The notes beneath the pieces are model-generated. The model searched no databases, was not told the origin of the DNA, and was given only the letters and a program-made list of their open reading frames with translations. Of a DNA stretch of 64,000 nucleotides, positions 1-14,100 are shown one piece after another. Made by a program: the position numbers and the translations under genes. Every line of letters begins with the position of its first letter. Within the stretch, counting starts at the first letter, position 1. The stretch spans positions 24,436,404 through 24,500,403 of the forward strand of contig NC_089312.1 in NCBI RefSeq assembly GCF_036669915.1, in the 5' to 3' direction. The DNA is from Pocillopora verrucosa. Its lineage: Eukaryota; Cnidaria; Anthozoa; Scleractinia; Pocilloporidae.

Positions 1-785
1 TCGTAAGCCCGCGAACGAGTTGAGATATCGGTCTACAAGCAACCATGTATTATTTTGTTTATTATATTGACACAATAGCCTTTTACTGACAAGAAAAGCA
101 GACTAGTTATAATGAATGAAACAAAACGATCGACAATTCCCGAACAAAAATCGTAAAGTGCGCTGTCGCTAAGGATCAGTATGAAAAAAAAGCGTTGAGT
201 AATTACAAATACAACAATTCAAAGGGTGTAATTGCAATATACAAAATTCTCAGGTATTGACTTTGTCCTTACCCACAGACAAAATTAAATCTCTCAAGTA
301 CACAGCCAAATCGGCCTGCGGCAAATCTTCCGGTTGCCGATTTTCATTCTCAACCGCGAGAAATGTCACTATAAAAGCCAATGAATACGTAACTTTCGGT
401 TTTTCTTTTTGCATCTGATTTTGTTCCCCTTCGGGGAAATTTTAACCTTGCTATCTGTAAGCGATACGGATATTTCTGTGTTTTTTTAGCAGCCATAATC
501 CGAGAGAATTCCGACAAACGATTTTGGATTGAGATAGTGAAGGTTTTGCCGTTCATTCAACAACCTGACTGTGTGGCGCGAAAGGCGAGTGACGTGTCAG
601 CAGCTGATTGGCGATATCAAACACGCGAGAAAAAAATATCGTTTTGTTTTTTCGTGTGCTGTTAAGGCCTTTCTCAGGGCTGGAAATCCTTCTACGACAC
701 CGTAGTATATATCGTGAATAAGAATATTTGCTAATATCATTCAGCTGTATTTCGCTTTGGACAGTGACCTTTTTTTCTTTTATAG
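1..785. other. Left flank, no supported gene
   Basis: No coding exon can be supported here. A 68-codon reading frame lies on the minus strand at 350-556 next to a locally GC-richer, CpG-containing stretch (about 540-660), which could be the start of a gene running off the left edge. It resembles nothing I recognise and has no convincing splice donor. The last bases are a pyrimidine tract ending in TATAG, which is the splice acceptor of the lyase relic that follows. Confidence 0.4.
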
Positions 786-2219
786 CTCAAATCCAAAGCC
801 TCATGCAGCTCCCTAGCACTCCTCCTTAGGGTCACTAATCCAAGTAATTTGCTGCTCTCTATATACATCGTCGTAAGGACTGGGCCGTTACAGTCAAAGG
901 TTTCAACAGGTTTGTCAAACACAAAACTTTAGGGCTCTACAAAGAAGAAAACAGCAGAAAATGCTTTCGGTACCTATCAAAGCCACGGTTCAATGTTGAT
1001 AGCAAGCAGTGAAGAGGCGTTAAAAGCTCACAATATAGATAACGGATGGGACAAGACAAAGGTTCCTGGGGCAACGACGATGAACTTGACTTTATGGCAG
1101 ATCAGGCTCAATAAGGCACGAAATTTTAGTCCACTCTCGTATGTCGGCGGAGTTACCTATAAAGGACCAGAGCCTTTATCCAGCGGAGTATGTGGGATGG
1201 ATTCCCGAAAAGTACTCGTATCGTAAAATTAAGCTTCACTGTCTGTCTTCTTTTTCTACAACGTTTTAGTCTGTCTTGGAAGCAACATTAAAATAGATAA
1301 TGATCAAAAAACAACTAAAGCACGAACTATACTATTTCAGAGCAAACTGGTTAGGGGTACAATTTTCAATTTTCCATTGAAATAGACGGCGTTACCAAAA
1401 AGGCAGCTCAGATATATTCGCAGCTGTAAACCCTCTCTCTAGAAACATTCTACACACTACTTTGGTTGACACCAAGCCAACGTTTATTACAGTACAAGAT
1501 CAAGTTCATTTGATCTCAAGGCACATGTCCAAAATCAAAACTCTCAAACTGGAGCTACTGTTGACTCCGGCGGTATTTACGCTACAGCCTGGTTAGAGCA
1601 TGGTTCAACGACTGCGAAATACGGGTACCCTATTGTCGTGAAAACAGACTCTTACAAAAGCACTGCCACCACTATATGGAGGCGCAAACACAGGAATCAG
1701 TTGGTGCATGTACACGCTTCTGCAACAAGATGATAAGGCACCTGTGATAGAGTTTGGTATATCATCACAGTGCAACATACTTATAACTCCATTGTACGGC
1801 TACGTGATCTTTCAGCCTTCACCAAAACTCCTTCAAGGTGGTTTGATCATAGAAGTGATCAAGCAATGTCTCATCATGGTCGAGCAGAATTCCTATTCCG
1901 TCTTTTTAAGCATCAGCTACCCTGACCTGAATTTAAATGTCGACGGGGACATGAAAACATCCCATACGAAGTCAATAGGGAGGAGCTCCATGAACTAGAA
2001 AGTGGTGAACTCGAGCTCTAAGTCACTATATCAGTGGAGGTGAAAATGATCCTCCCTGATTCTACGGTGAAAGTACTTGCACCTTCAGCTGGCTATCGAC
2101 CACGTGTTGAAGTAAAGCGCGTGCTTTCCTCTCCTCGTTCTCCCTCCTTACCTCCCTTAGGAAAATGAACATAATCGCGTTCAAAAATCTTAAGAACGGA
2201 TTCATTGTTAGAGAAATAA
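786..2219 (+). pseudogene. Relic of the 3' exon of a chondroitin ABC lyase-like gene
   Basis: This stretch aligns along its length with the third coding exon of the intact lyase genes downstream (9713-11167 and its paralogues), from the splice acceptor to a TAA at 2217-2219. It is broken by several indels and stops. The segment after the conserved VKGFNRF region is shifted, about 40 bp are missing near 1200 where the intact copies encode the DFHQPEYQF region, and the last readable stretch (1708-1998) ends early. No first or second exon is visible upstream, although they could lie beyond the window. It is clearly non-functional and more diverged than the other decayed copy at 34.8 kb, so probably an old duplicate. 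Confidence 0.85.
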
Positions 2220-5200
2220 CCAGAATATTGTCTAAGGGGACAATAAATGGATTTCTTGGATCTTCATCGTCTTATATCTCTCTCTTTATGCTATAGAGAA
2301 CTAATGTAACTCAGTGGGAATCACCAAATGTTAATCTACACTGAATTAAAGCAATCGTTAGTATTTAGGTGGGTGCGGAACATTACGTGAAAAAATAAAT
2401 GGAGGTCTACACCTGTCTCTTTCTAGAATTTTTTCTATTCATTGCAGTTGTAGTTGTCAAACATGGTTTTAAGAGTTCATTACGATGGTTTCATATCTTA
2501 AAAATTAGTCTCTTGATATGAAAACACTCAAAAGGTTCATGTCAGTCTACATAAAAGTTAAATGGTTTAATGTCAATTGCTACGACATTCGAATTTATGT
2601 ATTTTACAGGGAAGGAATTTTTTGGAAAGCTGTTAGAAGAAAAAGAAATTGCTATCCAAAATTCACTTAAAACCTGAATCGTTATCTAATTTCACAATTT
2701 ATTGCAGAAGTCTCTTACGAGACTTTCTGCTTGCATCCCTTGAGGGTGCCAAAGTGTTTGACATACAGGTCAGTAAAAAACATATCCACATTATCCGTCC
2801 ATCAAACAAGACGACACCTACAAACCTCCCACTCAAGAGATGGTGAATCGACCAAATCAATGCACAAACAATACAACTCTTCTCTCATCAAGTGAAGTGG
2901 GTTACTCTTTTTTTTTAATGGGGCGGTGGGGGCGGAGATTTTGTCCTGCATTAATTCATAATTTACCCCTGTCATTTCTCCAATTGACATCGTATACAGC
3001 GACTAATAAAAAAAGTCATGAAAGTGAATGTAGCTATAGATTCGTTAGCAGCCAAGTACTGAAAAATCGACTCTCTCGTTAGCCGAAACCCTCGAAAATT
3101 GGGAAAAAAAAGTGTCTGTTGGTAGAACTGACCGCCTATGAGAATGATTCCGACAAGCGGGCACCAAAGAAAATTAGAGTAATTGCCCGCTTACGGAAGA
3201 GTTAATCGGCGGGTGTTATAAGTACACCTTTTTTCGGAGAGCCAAAAATAGCAAATGAAACTATTTCTTGATGTCAAATGTTAAAACTCGAAAAATAAAA
3301 AGAATCGAAGCACAAAATACATCTATCTTATATTAAAAAAAAAGTTAAAGCGGGGCCCATACATTCGAATACTGTACATTGAAATTATGCATGGGGTGTT
3401 CCCTAATGAGAAGGCGTAAAATAAAGATTTATCAAATTTCACTTTAGAAAGTGCTTACAAGAGACCGTACGCTTATGGGATTGTGTAAATACAGAGTTTG
3501 GCTTCGAAAAGGGGAATTGAAAAAAAGTGTCTCTATGGAATTATAAGTAGAGTTGTCCACTTACGAGAGTGTCCGTCAGCGGAGAGTTAACTGTAGTTGC
3601 CTGGTTAAACAATGTTCGTAAAAGGAGGTCAAGTATTAAAAGAGTGTTATATGCAATAGAAACATGTACACCTTACTAAATAGTTTGACATGTAATACGC
3701 TCGGGTATTTTGCGAGTTGCGCTGTAGTTTTAAAAGCCCCGTAGAGGCGACCATGAATACGAACAACGAGACAAATGTTCACTGTCTTGTATTCAGTAGA
3801 ACCGTCGAATAAGGGATTGATTATTCAACTATCATTTCATTTGTAGTATTTCGGCGTCTAGTTTTCTTAGTACTCTCTGGCTCGCGGCTTTATCAGAGCA
3901 TCGTATCGATCAAGTACGGCGTGCGCAAAAGAACCAAACTACAAAAGCGAAAATTGCTAAGTGTTCTCTTTAACTAGCAAAAAAATCTGACGCGTTTAAA
4001 TTTCGTTGATTGAAAATTCATGCCTGAAAAACGGGAATGCAAGTAGTATCAGAGTAAAAAGAGAAGGGACTGTAAAAATGTTGTCGCGATGATTACTCAT
4101 AGCTAAATTCTCCTGTTAACAATCAGAAGCAGACAGCCAATCTTCACTTGAGAGACTTTCCTACATTTGAAGTACGATCTTCTGCCGACGTTTTGCAAGT
4201 TTGCAGTTATCCTCCTCAAAGACCGAACTATAGAAATGATAACTCGCAAACTAACCCATTTTTGAAAATTGTTCAGGTAATAAGATATTCCAAAGTCAAC
4301 TTTTCTGTTAACAAAGAGCGAAAGTTTGTTTATCTTCCCTGGAAACTCATCTTTCTCTCGTTGTAGTAAAACTAAATAATTGCAGTAAAAATAAATAATG
4401 AATCGCCAAATTGCTAAAAATGGTTTTTGGGTAACATAACGCTATAGTCAATTTTTGAACAAAATTAGTGGGTGATCCGTTTTGGCGGAATTTCCCACAT
4501 TTCAAAGAAAATATTTTTCGGCTTTCGTCTCTCCAGGGTACTATTGTCATCTTACAAACAGTCCTGTTGTAAGACATTTCTGTCAGCTTGAACTGCTGTC
4601 ATGCTCCATGATTCCACTGTCCTCAAGCATTTTGGAAAGTGAAAGCAGATTTTCTAATCAGTTGTCGATAAGCCAATCAGAGACGCTCAAGATTTCCCAT
4701 TACTGGATAGCAAAAATATTTTTCCTGGTAGCTTTCTGTAAATAGAACCCAGCTTCTGTGGAGACCAAAAAGGAGACGGTCACCAGATGGTTCCTTTATG
4801 CCACCAGAGGTATGTAGTTAATTTGTTAGTTGAACAGTTAATAGATATCAATGATTAACTTCGGTTTTAGTTACTTCCCTAATCCTTTTTACCTAATTTT
4901 GATACACATATTAGACTTTCACATTATGTTTCAGTTCAGTTTGAACAAGATTACTGCTCCTGAAGTATTCGAAAGAGAAAATAACTCAAAAACTTCATGT
5001 AAAGGTGCGTCTGTACGTCCATTCATTGAGCTTGTTTACTGACTTCAATTCCTTCAGTAGTCGGATATCACATATCGCTTAATTTGATCCTTTTTAATTA
5101 GGAAAATCAGCACTGTCTCGATGAAGACAAATTCTCGTTCTTTTATTCATGATTCATTTAATGTAACATCTTCATGAAAAAAAAGTGAGAAAAAGAGAAA

Positions 5201-6538
5201 TATTAAATTATTGGGTTCGAAAAAAATTAATCCGCTGAAAGATTTCAAATCTTATGCTAAAGTGATTCGTGCAACAGGAACATCAACGTACACCAAGTGA
5301 TGGACTCCTGCGTACACTAAGAGCAAATTTACTTGTCCAGCGCACTGAGAAAGACTTTTACCTTTCGTTGTTTCGGTGTTTCGTTGCTTTCTCTTCTCTA
5401 CGATTGCACGGCATCCGCTTTTGCTGATAGCTATTCTCATAACAATACTTCAGTATCCAAGTGATGGGGAAAATGAACAGAATCTTTATCAAAAGCACTG
5501 TCTCTGTCTATTTACTCATTTTACTCTTGGTAGGAAAAAAAAAACATCAACAAGCGCAATGTGGTAGCCGCAGTACCTTAACTTTCCAGAAGAAGAGCAG
5601 CTTGGCATTCATCAGTTTCATACCCTTTTTTTACATTGTCGTACTACAATAAAAGCCCCATAGCATCACAATAATTAGTTAAAAACAGAAGAGTTGTAAA
5701 CCGTAGACTTACAAGAAAAGTCAACGGATAACAACAATTTGCTTTCCCGGTAGTCTCTCAAATTTGACAGGCTCTTCCCAAATTAGATATCATTATTAAG
5801 ACTCAAAGAGTTGATGATATTTCAAATTTAATCTGTACCCTGAAGATGTGAGAATCGTTTGAAAGAAATTGATTCTTCCACAGCTTCTTTTAATTTTCCC
5901 ACAATTGAGACAAGACCAAGAAATGAAAGCTTCAACACCAGAATTTGTACCCCATATTTCCTCATAACCCATGAAAGGTGAATTCGTAGAGGCACAAATG
6001 AATGCGATTAAAAGAAAATAAAGTCTACTAGTAGCGTCTATACTAGATTAATTTTCAAGTTCGCTTACGGCATTTTTCCAAGTCTGTCATTCTCCGTTTT
6101 TCCATACAAACTAAAAAATATGTGTGGCTAGAATACTTTCTTTAACATATTTTAGGGATTAAACACTACATTTAGCTGAGTTATTTATCATATTTTTATT
6201 TTAGTTTTATTTCATTCGAGTAATTAGACATCCCTCGAATATCAAGGAGAACAATATAGGGGTAGACTCCTATTAATAGAGGTCAGTGAAACCTAATTCA
6301 TAAAACACATAGAGTACACTGATTTAATTCATGCAACCCACCTATTGAAAATGCTTTCAACAAAGACAACTTAGGGTCAACCGACCATCATATGCGCATT
6401 GTTAAGGTTTGTTTTATGCACTGTTTGAAGTGATTATATATTAGGGTATTTCTGCAAAACGAATTACGAAATTGTTACCGTTTACCGTGATTAAATCAAG
6501 TTAAGATTTGTCTCTTGTATACTTTTGTTTAAGGAAAA
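2220..6538. other. Intergenic block, partly duplicated
   Basis: No gene is supported. From about 3533 onward the block is a diverged duplicate of about 12408-16292, keeping the same order up to the first exon of the next lyase gene. Bases 2740-2840 resemble 31100-31190 further right. The short frames here (for example 2649-2846, 4482-4745, 5376-5652) are not preserved in the duplicate and look like chance. The block preserves the empty target sites of two transposons that inserted in the 12.4-16.3 kb duplicate. Confidence 0.6.
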
Positions 6539-9500
6539 ATGTCTGTGAAGAGAAAAACTTCAGGATTTTCATTTCTCATTCTGACTGGTCTAGCCTTGTT
6601 GCTGATAGATCAGGCGGCTGGTATGTTACTTTAGCCGAGGATAATAATTTTGTTTTGAACACAGATAGTACTTGATACGCCAAATATCTACATTCTTGGT
6701 GTAAACAATGCGGTGAATGATTTTTTTTAGCCCACACAATCACACGACCTGGATTCTTTTGTTCGATAAGCAGAATCTTATGTACTTTACAGAATGAGTA
6801 CTAAAAAGTTTGAGCACATCAAATTAAAAGGATTCATGCAATTATTCGTATATCAGTTAAATCAAATTAAAGCGTAAATCAATTTTACTGTAAGAATCGA
6901 ATAATACGCTGGGTAAATTATTTTCATCTACCCATTTCTTCATGCAATGATTCCCATTTATTTTTTAACACAATTGACAGGAAAGCGTCCTGACAAGATA
7001 CTAGATTTCGAAAACGCGACTGAGCAAAGCCGCCTCGTCACAGTGCCGAAAAAACAGGGAAAGATTTCTTTCTCGACATCAGTGGCCAAACACGGGACAA
7101 CATCACTGAAATGGAAATCGAGTGCCAACGGAGAATCTAAATTAAGGTACGAGCTTCCTAAATCCGCTCACATCAACGGAAAGGAACTCAAAGGAGGAGG
7201 TGTTAAAATGTGGATCTACAAGGATACTCCTTCTAGTGGAAGTAAGATGGAAGTAAGGCTGGCAGAAAAAAAAAAGAAGAAAAAGGTTACGCGGGTAGGA
7301 TCTTTTGAAATCAACCTGGGATTTTCAGGCTGGAGAGGAATATGGATGTCATTCGATGAATGCAAACAAAATAAAGACAGCCTCAAGGATTCATTATCGA
7401 TCACAAGGATGGACTTTGTTGTAAACCATGAAGATACCATTTACATAGATTTACTTGGCTTTGTGGCAAAAATGTCCAAACAATCTCGCGATAAGATTGT
7501 TCCAACAATCACGAAATTTGGCTCAAAGTACGATTCCAGTAACTTTTGGCAGCAGACTTATCGCTGGAGTCAGCAGAAACCTTCTGCTCTTCCGACCTCT
7601 GTCGATTCTTCAAAGACTACTCACCTTGCTCACATTGAAAGTCGCTTACATAACTGGTATGCTGATGAGACACAAACCACTTATGATTTCATGGGAGAGA
7701 TGAAGAGACGTTGGAATACCCTTCAGGAGAGCTTCAATGATGCCCATAAAGAATACGATAGACTAACATTTACAGTAAGTAAGCCCGATTCAAGTACTCC
7801 TGGCTCCACTAAAATTGTGATCACCGCTCCTCCATTATTTTGTCGTAACTGTAAAATGGGGACGAGGACATATTCAGCAACTGATCCAACCAGAAAGTTC
7901 AGCTTTCCTATTATGCGTATTATGTTGCCTCTAGCTCTCGAGTATTACCTTAAGTCCCGTTCCAACGAGATAACTAAGACAGTAAATAAAGAGACGTCCA
8001 AACTGTGTTCTGGAGATGCTGCCAAGGTGCAACGATCCGTCCAAAAGATTTGCGGAAAATGGAGAAAGAGACAGGATGAGTTCCGAAACTACCTCAGCAC
8101 TTTAGCATGTACCAAAAACAACGTCCGTAAATCATTGCAGTTTATTAACAAAGCACGCCTTCAGAGAATCCTCAATCTACTTGACTATATTGAAGATCAA
8201 GGATGGGCAGATGGAAGTGGAATAGGCTCCCTTGATCATGAAATGAATCGAGATGGTGCTGGATACATGCACACTCTTTTTCTTCTAAAGAACTCTTTAC
8301 ACCAGGACCCAAGAAATAAAACCAGATTGGTGAATATGATAAACACTGCCAAATGGTACAATGATTTTGGAGAAGTTTATCAATCAAAATTCGAGTTCAA
8401 AGGAACGACGGCCGACAGAATGATCACAATATTGCTATTTCGACTGATGATTGTCTTGGCGATGCCTGCTACCACAGATAAGGAAAAAAAGGAAAGGCAG
8501 AGGGATATGGATGCTTTGAAAAAGTGGATGGATAATGCCCTGAGTATCAACAAAGCATTCGGAGGAGTCATCAAACCTGATTATACCGGTTTTCATCACA
8601 AAGCGTTCTATGCATCTGCCTACGCTCCACATGCTTTGCACACAGCAGCACAAGTGCAATATCTGTTAGAAGGAACAAACTTTGCTTTATCAGATGCATC
8701 TAAACGAAATTTACTGGAGGCTCTCAAAACAATGAGGCTTATATCCGTGAAGTACTCTACCCCAAGCAGTGTTGGAGGACGTTTTCCAGACTTTTCAAAG
8801 GAGGCTCTGATAAATATCCTCCCGGCATACGCGTACATCAGTGTCTCTTATTCATCCCAGTTAGTGGCATCGACTCCACCGAAAGGGATAACTATTCCAA
8901 ACACCAAAAACGCAGGCATGTTTCTACGTTTGTATGAATTATCGGACAAAAATGTGAAAAAGTATTTGGAAGATGGAAAGGTTTACAGGGGTAAATCGTA
9001 CATGAACAGTCTTGGATGCCTGAAAATAATGAATGAGGTAAGTTAATCAAGTTGATTGGGCAAAGTGAACAGCTTGATTTTCTGATACAAATACTCGCAC
9101 AAAAAAGCGTGGTTAAAAAATAGGATGGTTTTTAGATAAAAGTTGTTCATCCTCTATTTTGTCTAACATTGGTGTATCAATAGATTATTGACAACAATAA
9201 AAAAAAAAGTAGTCAGAAAAAAATTTTGGAGAACGAATATCGCAAAACCATAGGAAATCGAAGAAAAATAATGATTAACAATTGGATAATTTGATTCGAG
9301 ATTTTCAATTGCTTAGTCTCAATGGTTAATGAGCTGCTAATATATGACTAATCACACAGACTTAATTCGTGAAACACCATTACTGTCGATTCACTGGGAT
9401 AAAGTTTACGGTTAATTCATGGGCAATTTGATTGGACGTTATATTTTTTTGTATATAATTTAGGGCTAATAAGGGCCAACATATATCAAACTGTACTCTT

Positions 9501-11167
9501 GAAAAGTGTTTAAAAGGGGCCAGGATATCTATTTGCATTAAGCGAGAATACATATTGATTTAATAATATAGTGAAAGTTACGAGTTAACTTACCGCCGTA
9601 TTCTTTAAGGTCCCACACTTGCGAAAGATGAATCTGTTACCTTTTCATGTTGCATCGTTAATTCAAAAGATCTCTCAAATGAAGCTATTGACAGATATTT
9701 TTTCCATTACAGCTCAAGTCGAAAGCCTCAACCTATGAACCCTCTCCTGAAGGTCACTGGTCCAAGAACTTTGCTGCTCTCTCAATACATCGTCGTAAGG
9801 ACTGGGCCGTTACAGTCAAAGGTTTCAACAGGTTTGTCTGGGACTTTGAGGGCTCCACAAAGAAGAAAACACCAGAAAATGCCTTTGGTACCTATCAAAG
9901 CCATGGTTCAATGTTGATAGCAAATAGTGAAGAGGCGCTAAAAGCTCACGATATAGATAACGGATGGGACTGGACAAAGGTTCCTGGAGCAACGACGATG
10001 ACTTTGACACTATCGCAAATAAGGCTCAAAAAGGCACGAAATTTTAGTCCACTTTCCTATGCTGGCGGAGTTACCTATAAAGGACCACAGCCTTTATCCA
10101 GCGGAGTATTTGGAATGGACTTTCATCAACCAGAATATCAATTTTTTGAAGAGGATCATCCGCATCCTAAAGTTAGGCTTCACTTTAAGAAATCTGTCTT
10201 CTTTTTCCAAAATGTTTTAGTTTGTCTTGGAAGCGACATTAAAATAGATAATGGCGGAACAGCAACTAAGGCGCGAACGACACTGTTTCAAGACAAACTA
10301 GTTAGAGGTGCATCTAAATTTTCCATCAAAATGGACGGCGTGACCAAAGACAGCTCAGATCTATTCGAAGCTGTAAACCCCCTTTCTAAAAACAAGAAAG
10401 ATGGCTATACTACTTTAGTCGACACCAAAGGCAACAGTTATTACATTCCAAGATCGAGTGCATCTGATCTCAAGGTACAAGTCCAGATTCAAAGTTCGCA
10501 AACTGTAGCTGCTGTCTGCTCCAGCGGTATTTATGCAACAGCCTGGCTAGAGCACAATTCCACGAATGCCAAGTACGAGTACGCTGTATTTGTAAAAACA
10601 GACTCTTACAGAAGCACTGCCACCGCTAACTGGGATCGCCTACACATGAATTCAAATCGGGTGCTGTACTCGGTTCTGCAACAAGACGATAAGGCACACG
10701 TGGTACAATTTGGTATATCACCACAACGTAATGCCATCATAACACCATTGTACGGTTACGTAATCTTTGATGCCAAGTCAAAACTCCCCAAGGGTGGTTT
10801 AATCACAAAAGTGACCAAGCAATGTCGCATCATGGTCGAGCAGAATTCCCGATTTGTCTTTTTAAGCATCAGCTACCCTGACTTGAATTTCAATGTCGAC
10901 GGGGAGCTGAAAACGTCAGGCGACGTCAATAAGGAGGAACTCTATGAGCTAGAAAGTCGGGAGGTGGAAATTGAGGTCACCTTGTCAGTGGATGTGAAAA
11001 CAACCCTCCCTGGTTCAGCGGTTATCGTACATGGATCTCCTGCCGGGTATCAACCGAGGGTTGAAGTAAAGCGTCCGGATTCCTCCCCTCTCCCAGGAAA
11101 AGGAAAGATAATTGTCTTTAAAAATCTCAAGAATGGATTCAGCGTTGAAGTGAAATTGGAGAAATAA
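6539..11167 (+). CDS. Secreted chondroitin ABC lyase-like polysaccharide lyase (PL8), copy 1
   Basis: Three coding exons: 6539-6620, 6981-9037 and 9713-11167, joined in phases 1 and 0, giving 1197 residues. Exon 1 encodes a hydrophobic signal peptide (residues 1 to about 26, ending near DQAAG). Exon 2 encodes an N-terminal beta-sandwich (about 30-200, with VKMWIYKD and FSGWRGIWMSF) and the helical catalytic domain (about 230-670). Exon 3 encodes the super-sandwich domain (WAVTVKGFNRFVWDFEGS, then YQSHGSM and GWDWTKVPGATT) and the C-terminal domain. By comparison with Proteus chondroitinase ABC I, His567, Arg628 and Glu759 match its catalytic His, Arg and Glu. The catalytic Tyr is offset by one (Tyr575). 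Expected activity is eliminative cleavage of chondroitin or dermatan sulfate, or hyaluronan, outside the cell. The protein is longer than the ~1020-residue bacterial enzyme. The start is chosen because the same ATG exon is kept in four copies. Substrate is inferred from family only. Confidence 0.88.
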
Positions 11168-14100
11168 CCTGATATGGTCTAAAAAGACTTTCAAAAGATT
11201 GCCTTGGTCACAATTGGTTTGTTTACTTGCTCATATACTCATATATGTCCTTGCTCATTATATTCATGCTATAGAGAATTAATTTAGTTCAATGGCGATC
11301 GCCACAGATTGATCCGGATTGAAGTTATTGTATTAAGAATTACGTGGATACGTAATCTCACATAGTAAATAATAAACGGAGCGGTCTTAAAATTGTTTTG
11401 TATTCGTCTCGTTACTGCAGTTGCGTGTTTATAGGAATTGAATTTCATTACAAGAGTTCATCCACGATAGCGTTTTCCCTTGACCCAATTTTGGTGTTTT
11501 AGTGTTTAGTCGCAGTCGAATAAATTTTTGTTGCGAGCTATTGTTTATGAGAAAGAGGAAGCAAAACGAAATCAGCCGAAATTGCGTTCTGATGAAAGTG
11601 GGAAAACCTTTAAAGAAACAATCCGAAAGGTTTATGCATCTACAAAAGTTCAATTAAGTTTTAAGTGCTCACACATTTCAAATAATACATTTTGCAAGGC
11701 AGACAAAAGTTATTTACGATCTAATATTCAATTTTTAAATATTTCCGTAATTGCGGCAAATGTAACTCCAGCCTTTAAGCTGACGCCATGCATGGACTTC
11801 ACTTACTTTGTTTTCAAAAAACAATAAACAGTACAATTTTTATTATTTGGGCAAATTATTGCACAGTCATATGCTCCCTACCAATCGGATAAACTGGATT
11901 ATGCTGTCTCAAGTCATGAAGCTCCATTATGCTGCGAACAACTTCTAAGTCGTACTTCTGCCTCTATCCTATTTCCATGAAATTAACGTATCGCCTAAGA
12001 AAGCGATGATCACGATTTTGAAAAAAATGTTCACGAAAACTTAGAGTCAAAGTGCTCTAACCTGCTTTAGGTGACTTCAGTGATAAGAATGAATTATTGC
12101 AAGAGGAAAAATTTCCCAACAGGTCTGTAACCTTATCTCAAATACAGTTCACAGTGGTAACTCGCCAACTGACCAACTCTAACGTAAAACATTTTCAGTC
12201 AATAGACCATTCCAAAGTCAGTCTTTAAAATAAAAGTTCGTTGAATTTACCTGAAAAATTCAAGCTATCCTCATTTCAACTTTTGCAAAAAAAATTAGAA
12301 AGAGTTGTCTGTTTTTTCGGAAAATTAAAATTTCCTCCATATCAAACCAAATTCTCGTTCATTGTCTCCTCATTGCCATTTTACAAACAGACGTGGACAA
12401 TAATGTATGGAATTATAAGTAGAGCTGTCCACTTACGAGAGTGACCGTAAGCAAAGAGTTGACTGTAATCGCCTGGTTAAACAATATCCGTAAAAGGAGG
12501 TCAAATATTAAAAGAGTGTCACACGCAGTAGAAACATATACACCTTATTAGATGGTTTAAGATGTAACACGCGCGAGTATTTTAAGAGTTGCGCAGTAAT
12601 TTTCAAAGCCCCGTAGGGGTGACGATAAATGCGAACAATGAGACCAATAGTTACTGTCTTGTATTCTGTAGAACCGTCGAACAAAGGTTTCATTATTCTA
12701 CTATCATTTCTAGTATTATGGCGTCTAGTTTCCTAAATACTTTCGCGGCTTTATCAGAGCATCGTATCGATCAAGTACGGCGTGGACTAAAGAGCTAAAC
12801 TAGAAGAGCGAAAATTGCTAAGTGTTCTCTTTCACAAAAAAGAAAAATCTGACGCGTTTAAATTTCGTTGATTGAAAAGTCATGCCTGAAAAACGGGAAT
12901 GCAAATAGTGTTAGAGTGAAAAGAGAAGGGACTGTAAGTAAAAGTTGTCGCGATGATTACTCATAGGTAAGTTCTCCTGCTAACAATCAGAAGCAGACAG
13001 CCAATCTTCACTTGAGAGACTTTCCTGCATTTGAAATACGATCATCTGCCGAGGTCTTGCAAGTGTGCACTTATCCTTCTCAAATAAAATTCAAAGACCG
13101 GACTACAGAAATGATAACTCACCAACCCAACTCGCTAACCCATTTTTGAAAACTTTTCAGGTAATAAGATATTCAAAGTCAACTTTTCTGTTAACAAAGA
13201 GCGAAAGTTTGTTGATATTCCCTGGAAACTCACCTTTCTCCCGTTTCAATAAAATTTTCTTCCGAGGAAGAAACAATGTTTTAAACACTTAAAAATAAAT
13301 AATTATTTGTCAAATTGCTAAAAAAAAGGCTTTTGAGGTAACATGACGCCGTAGTCAATTTTTGAACGGAATTGGTAGGTTATCCATTGTGACGGAATTT
13401 CCCTCATATCAAAGAAAATTTTTTTCGGCTTTCGCCTCTCCAGGGTACTATTGTCATCTTACAAACAGTCCTGTTGTAAGACATTTTTGACAGCTTGAAC
13501 TGCTGTCATGCTCCATGATTCCATTGTCCTCTAGCATTTTGGAAAGTGAAAGCAGATTTTTTAATCAATTGTTGATAGGCCAATCAGAGACGCTCAAGAT
13601 TTCCCATTACTGGATAGCAAAAACATTTTTCCAAAAATCTTTCTATAAATGAACCCCAGCTTCTGTGGAGACCAAAAAGGACACAGTCACCAGATGGTTT
13701 CCTTCATGCCACCAGAGGTATGTAGTTAATTTGTCAGTTGAACAGTTAATAGATATCAATGATTAACTTCGGTTTTAGTTACTTCCCTAATCCTTTTTAC
13801 CTAATTTTGATACACATATTAGACTTTCAAATTTTGCTTTAATTCAGTTTGAACAAGATCACTGCTCCTGAATTATACGAAAGGGAAAATAACTCAAAAA
13901 CTTCATGTAAAGGTGCGTCTGTAGGCTTATTCAGTGAGCCTATTTACCGACTTAAATTCCTTCAGAAGTCGGATATCACATATCGCTTAATTTGATCCTT
14001 TTTAATTAGGAAAATCAGCACCGTCTTGATGAAGACAAATTCTCGTTTTTTTTTTTTGAAAAGTTCATTTAATTTAACATCTATATGAAAAAAAAAGTGA

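Noticed and set aside
350..556. Minus-strand basic frame (MAAKKTQKYPYR...) as a first exon
   Set aside because: CpG-containing surroundings are suggestive, but there is no homologue I recognise and no clear donor; kept only as a note.
7216..8838. Several minus-strand frames within lyase exon 2, repeated in all copies
   Set aside because: Shadows of the strongly conserved sense frame; they carry over simply because the sense codons do.
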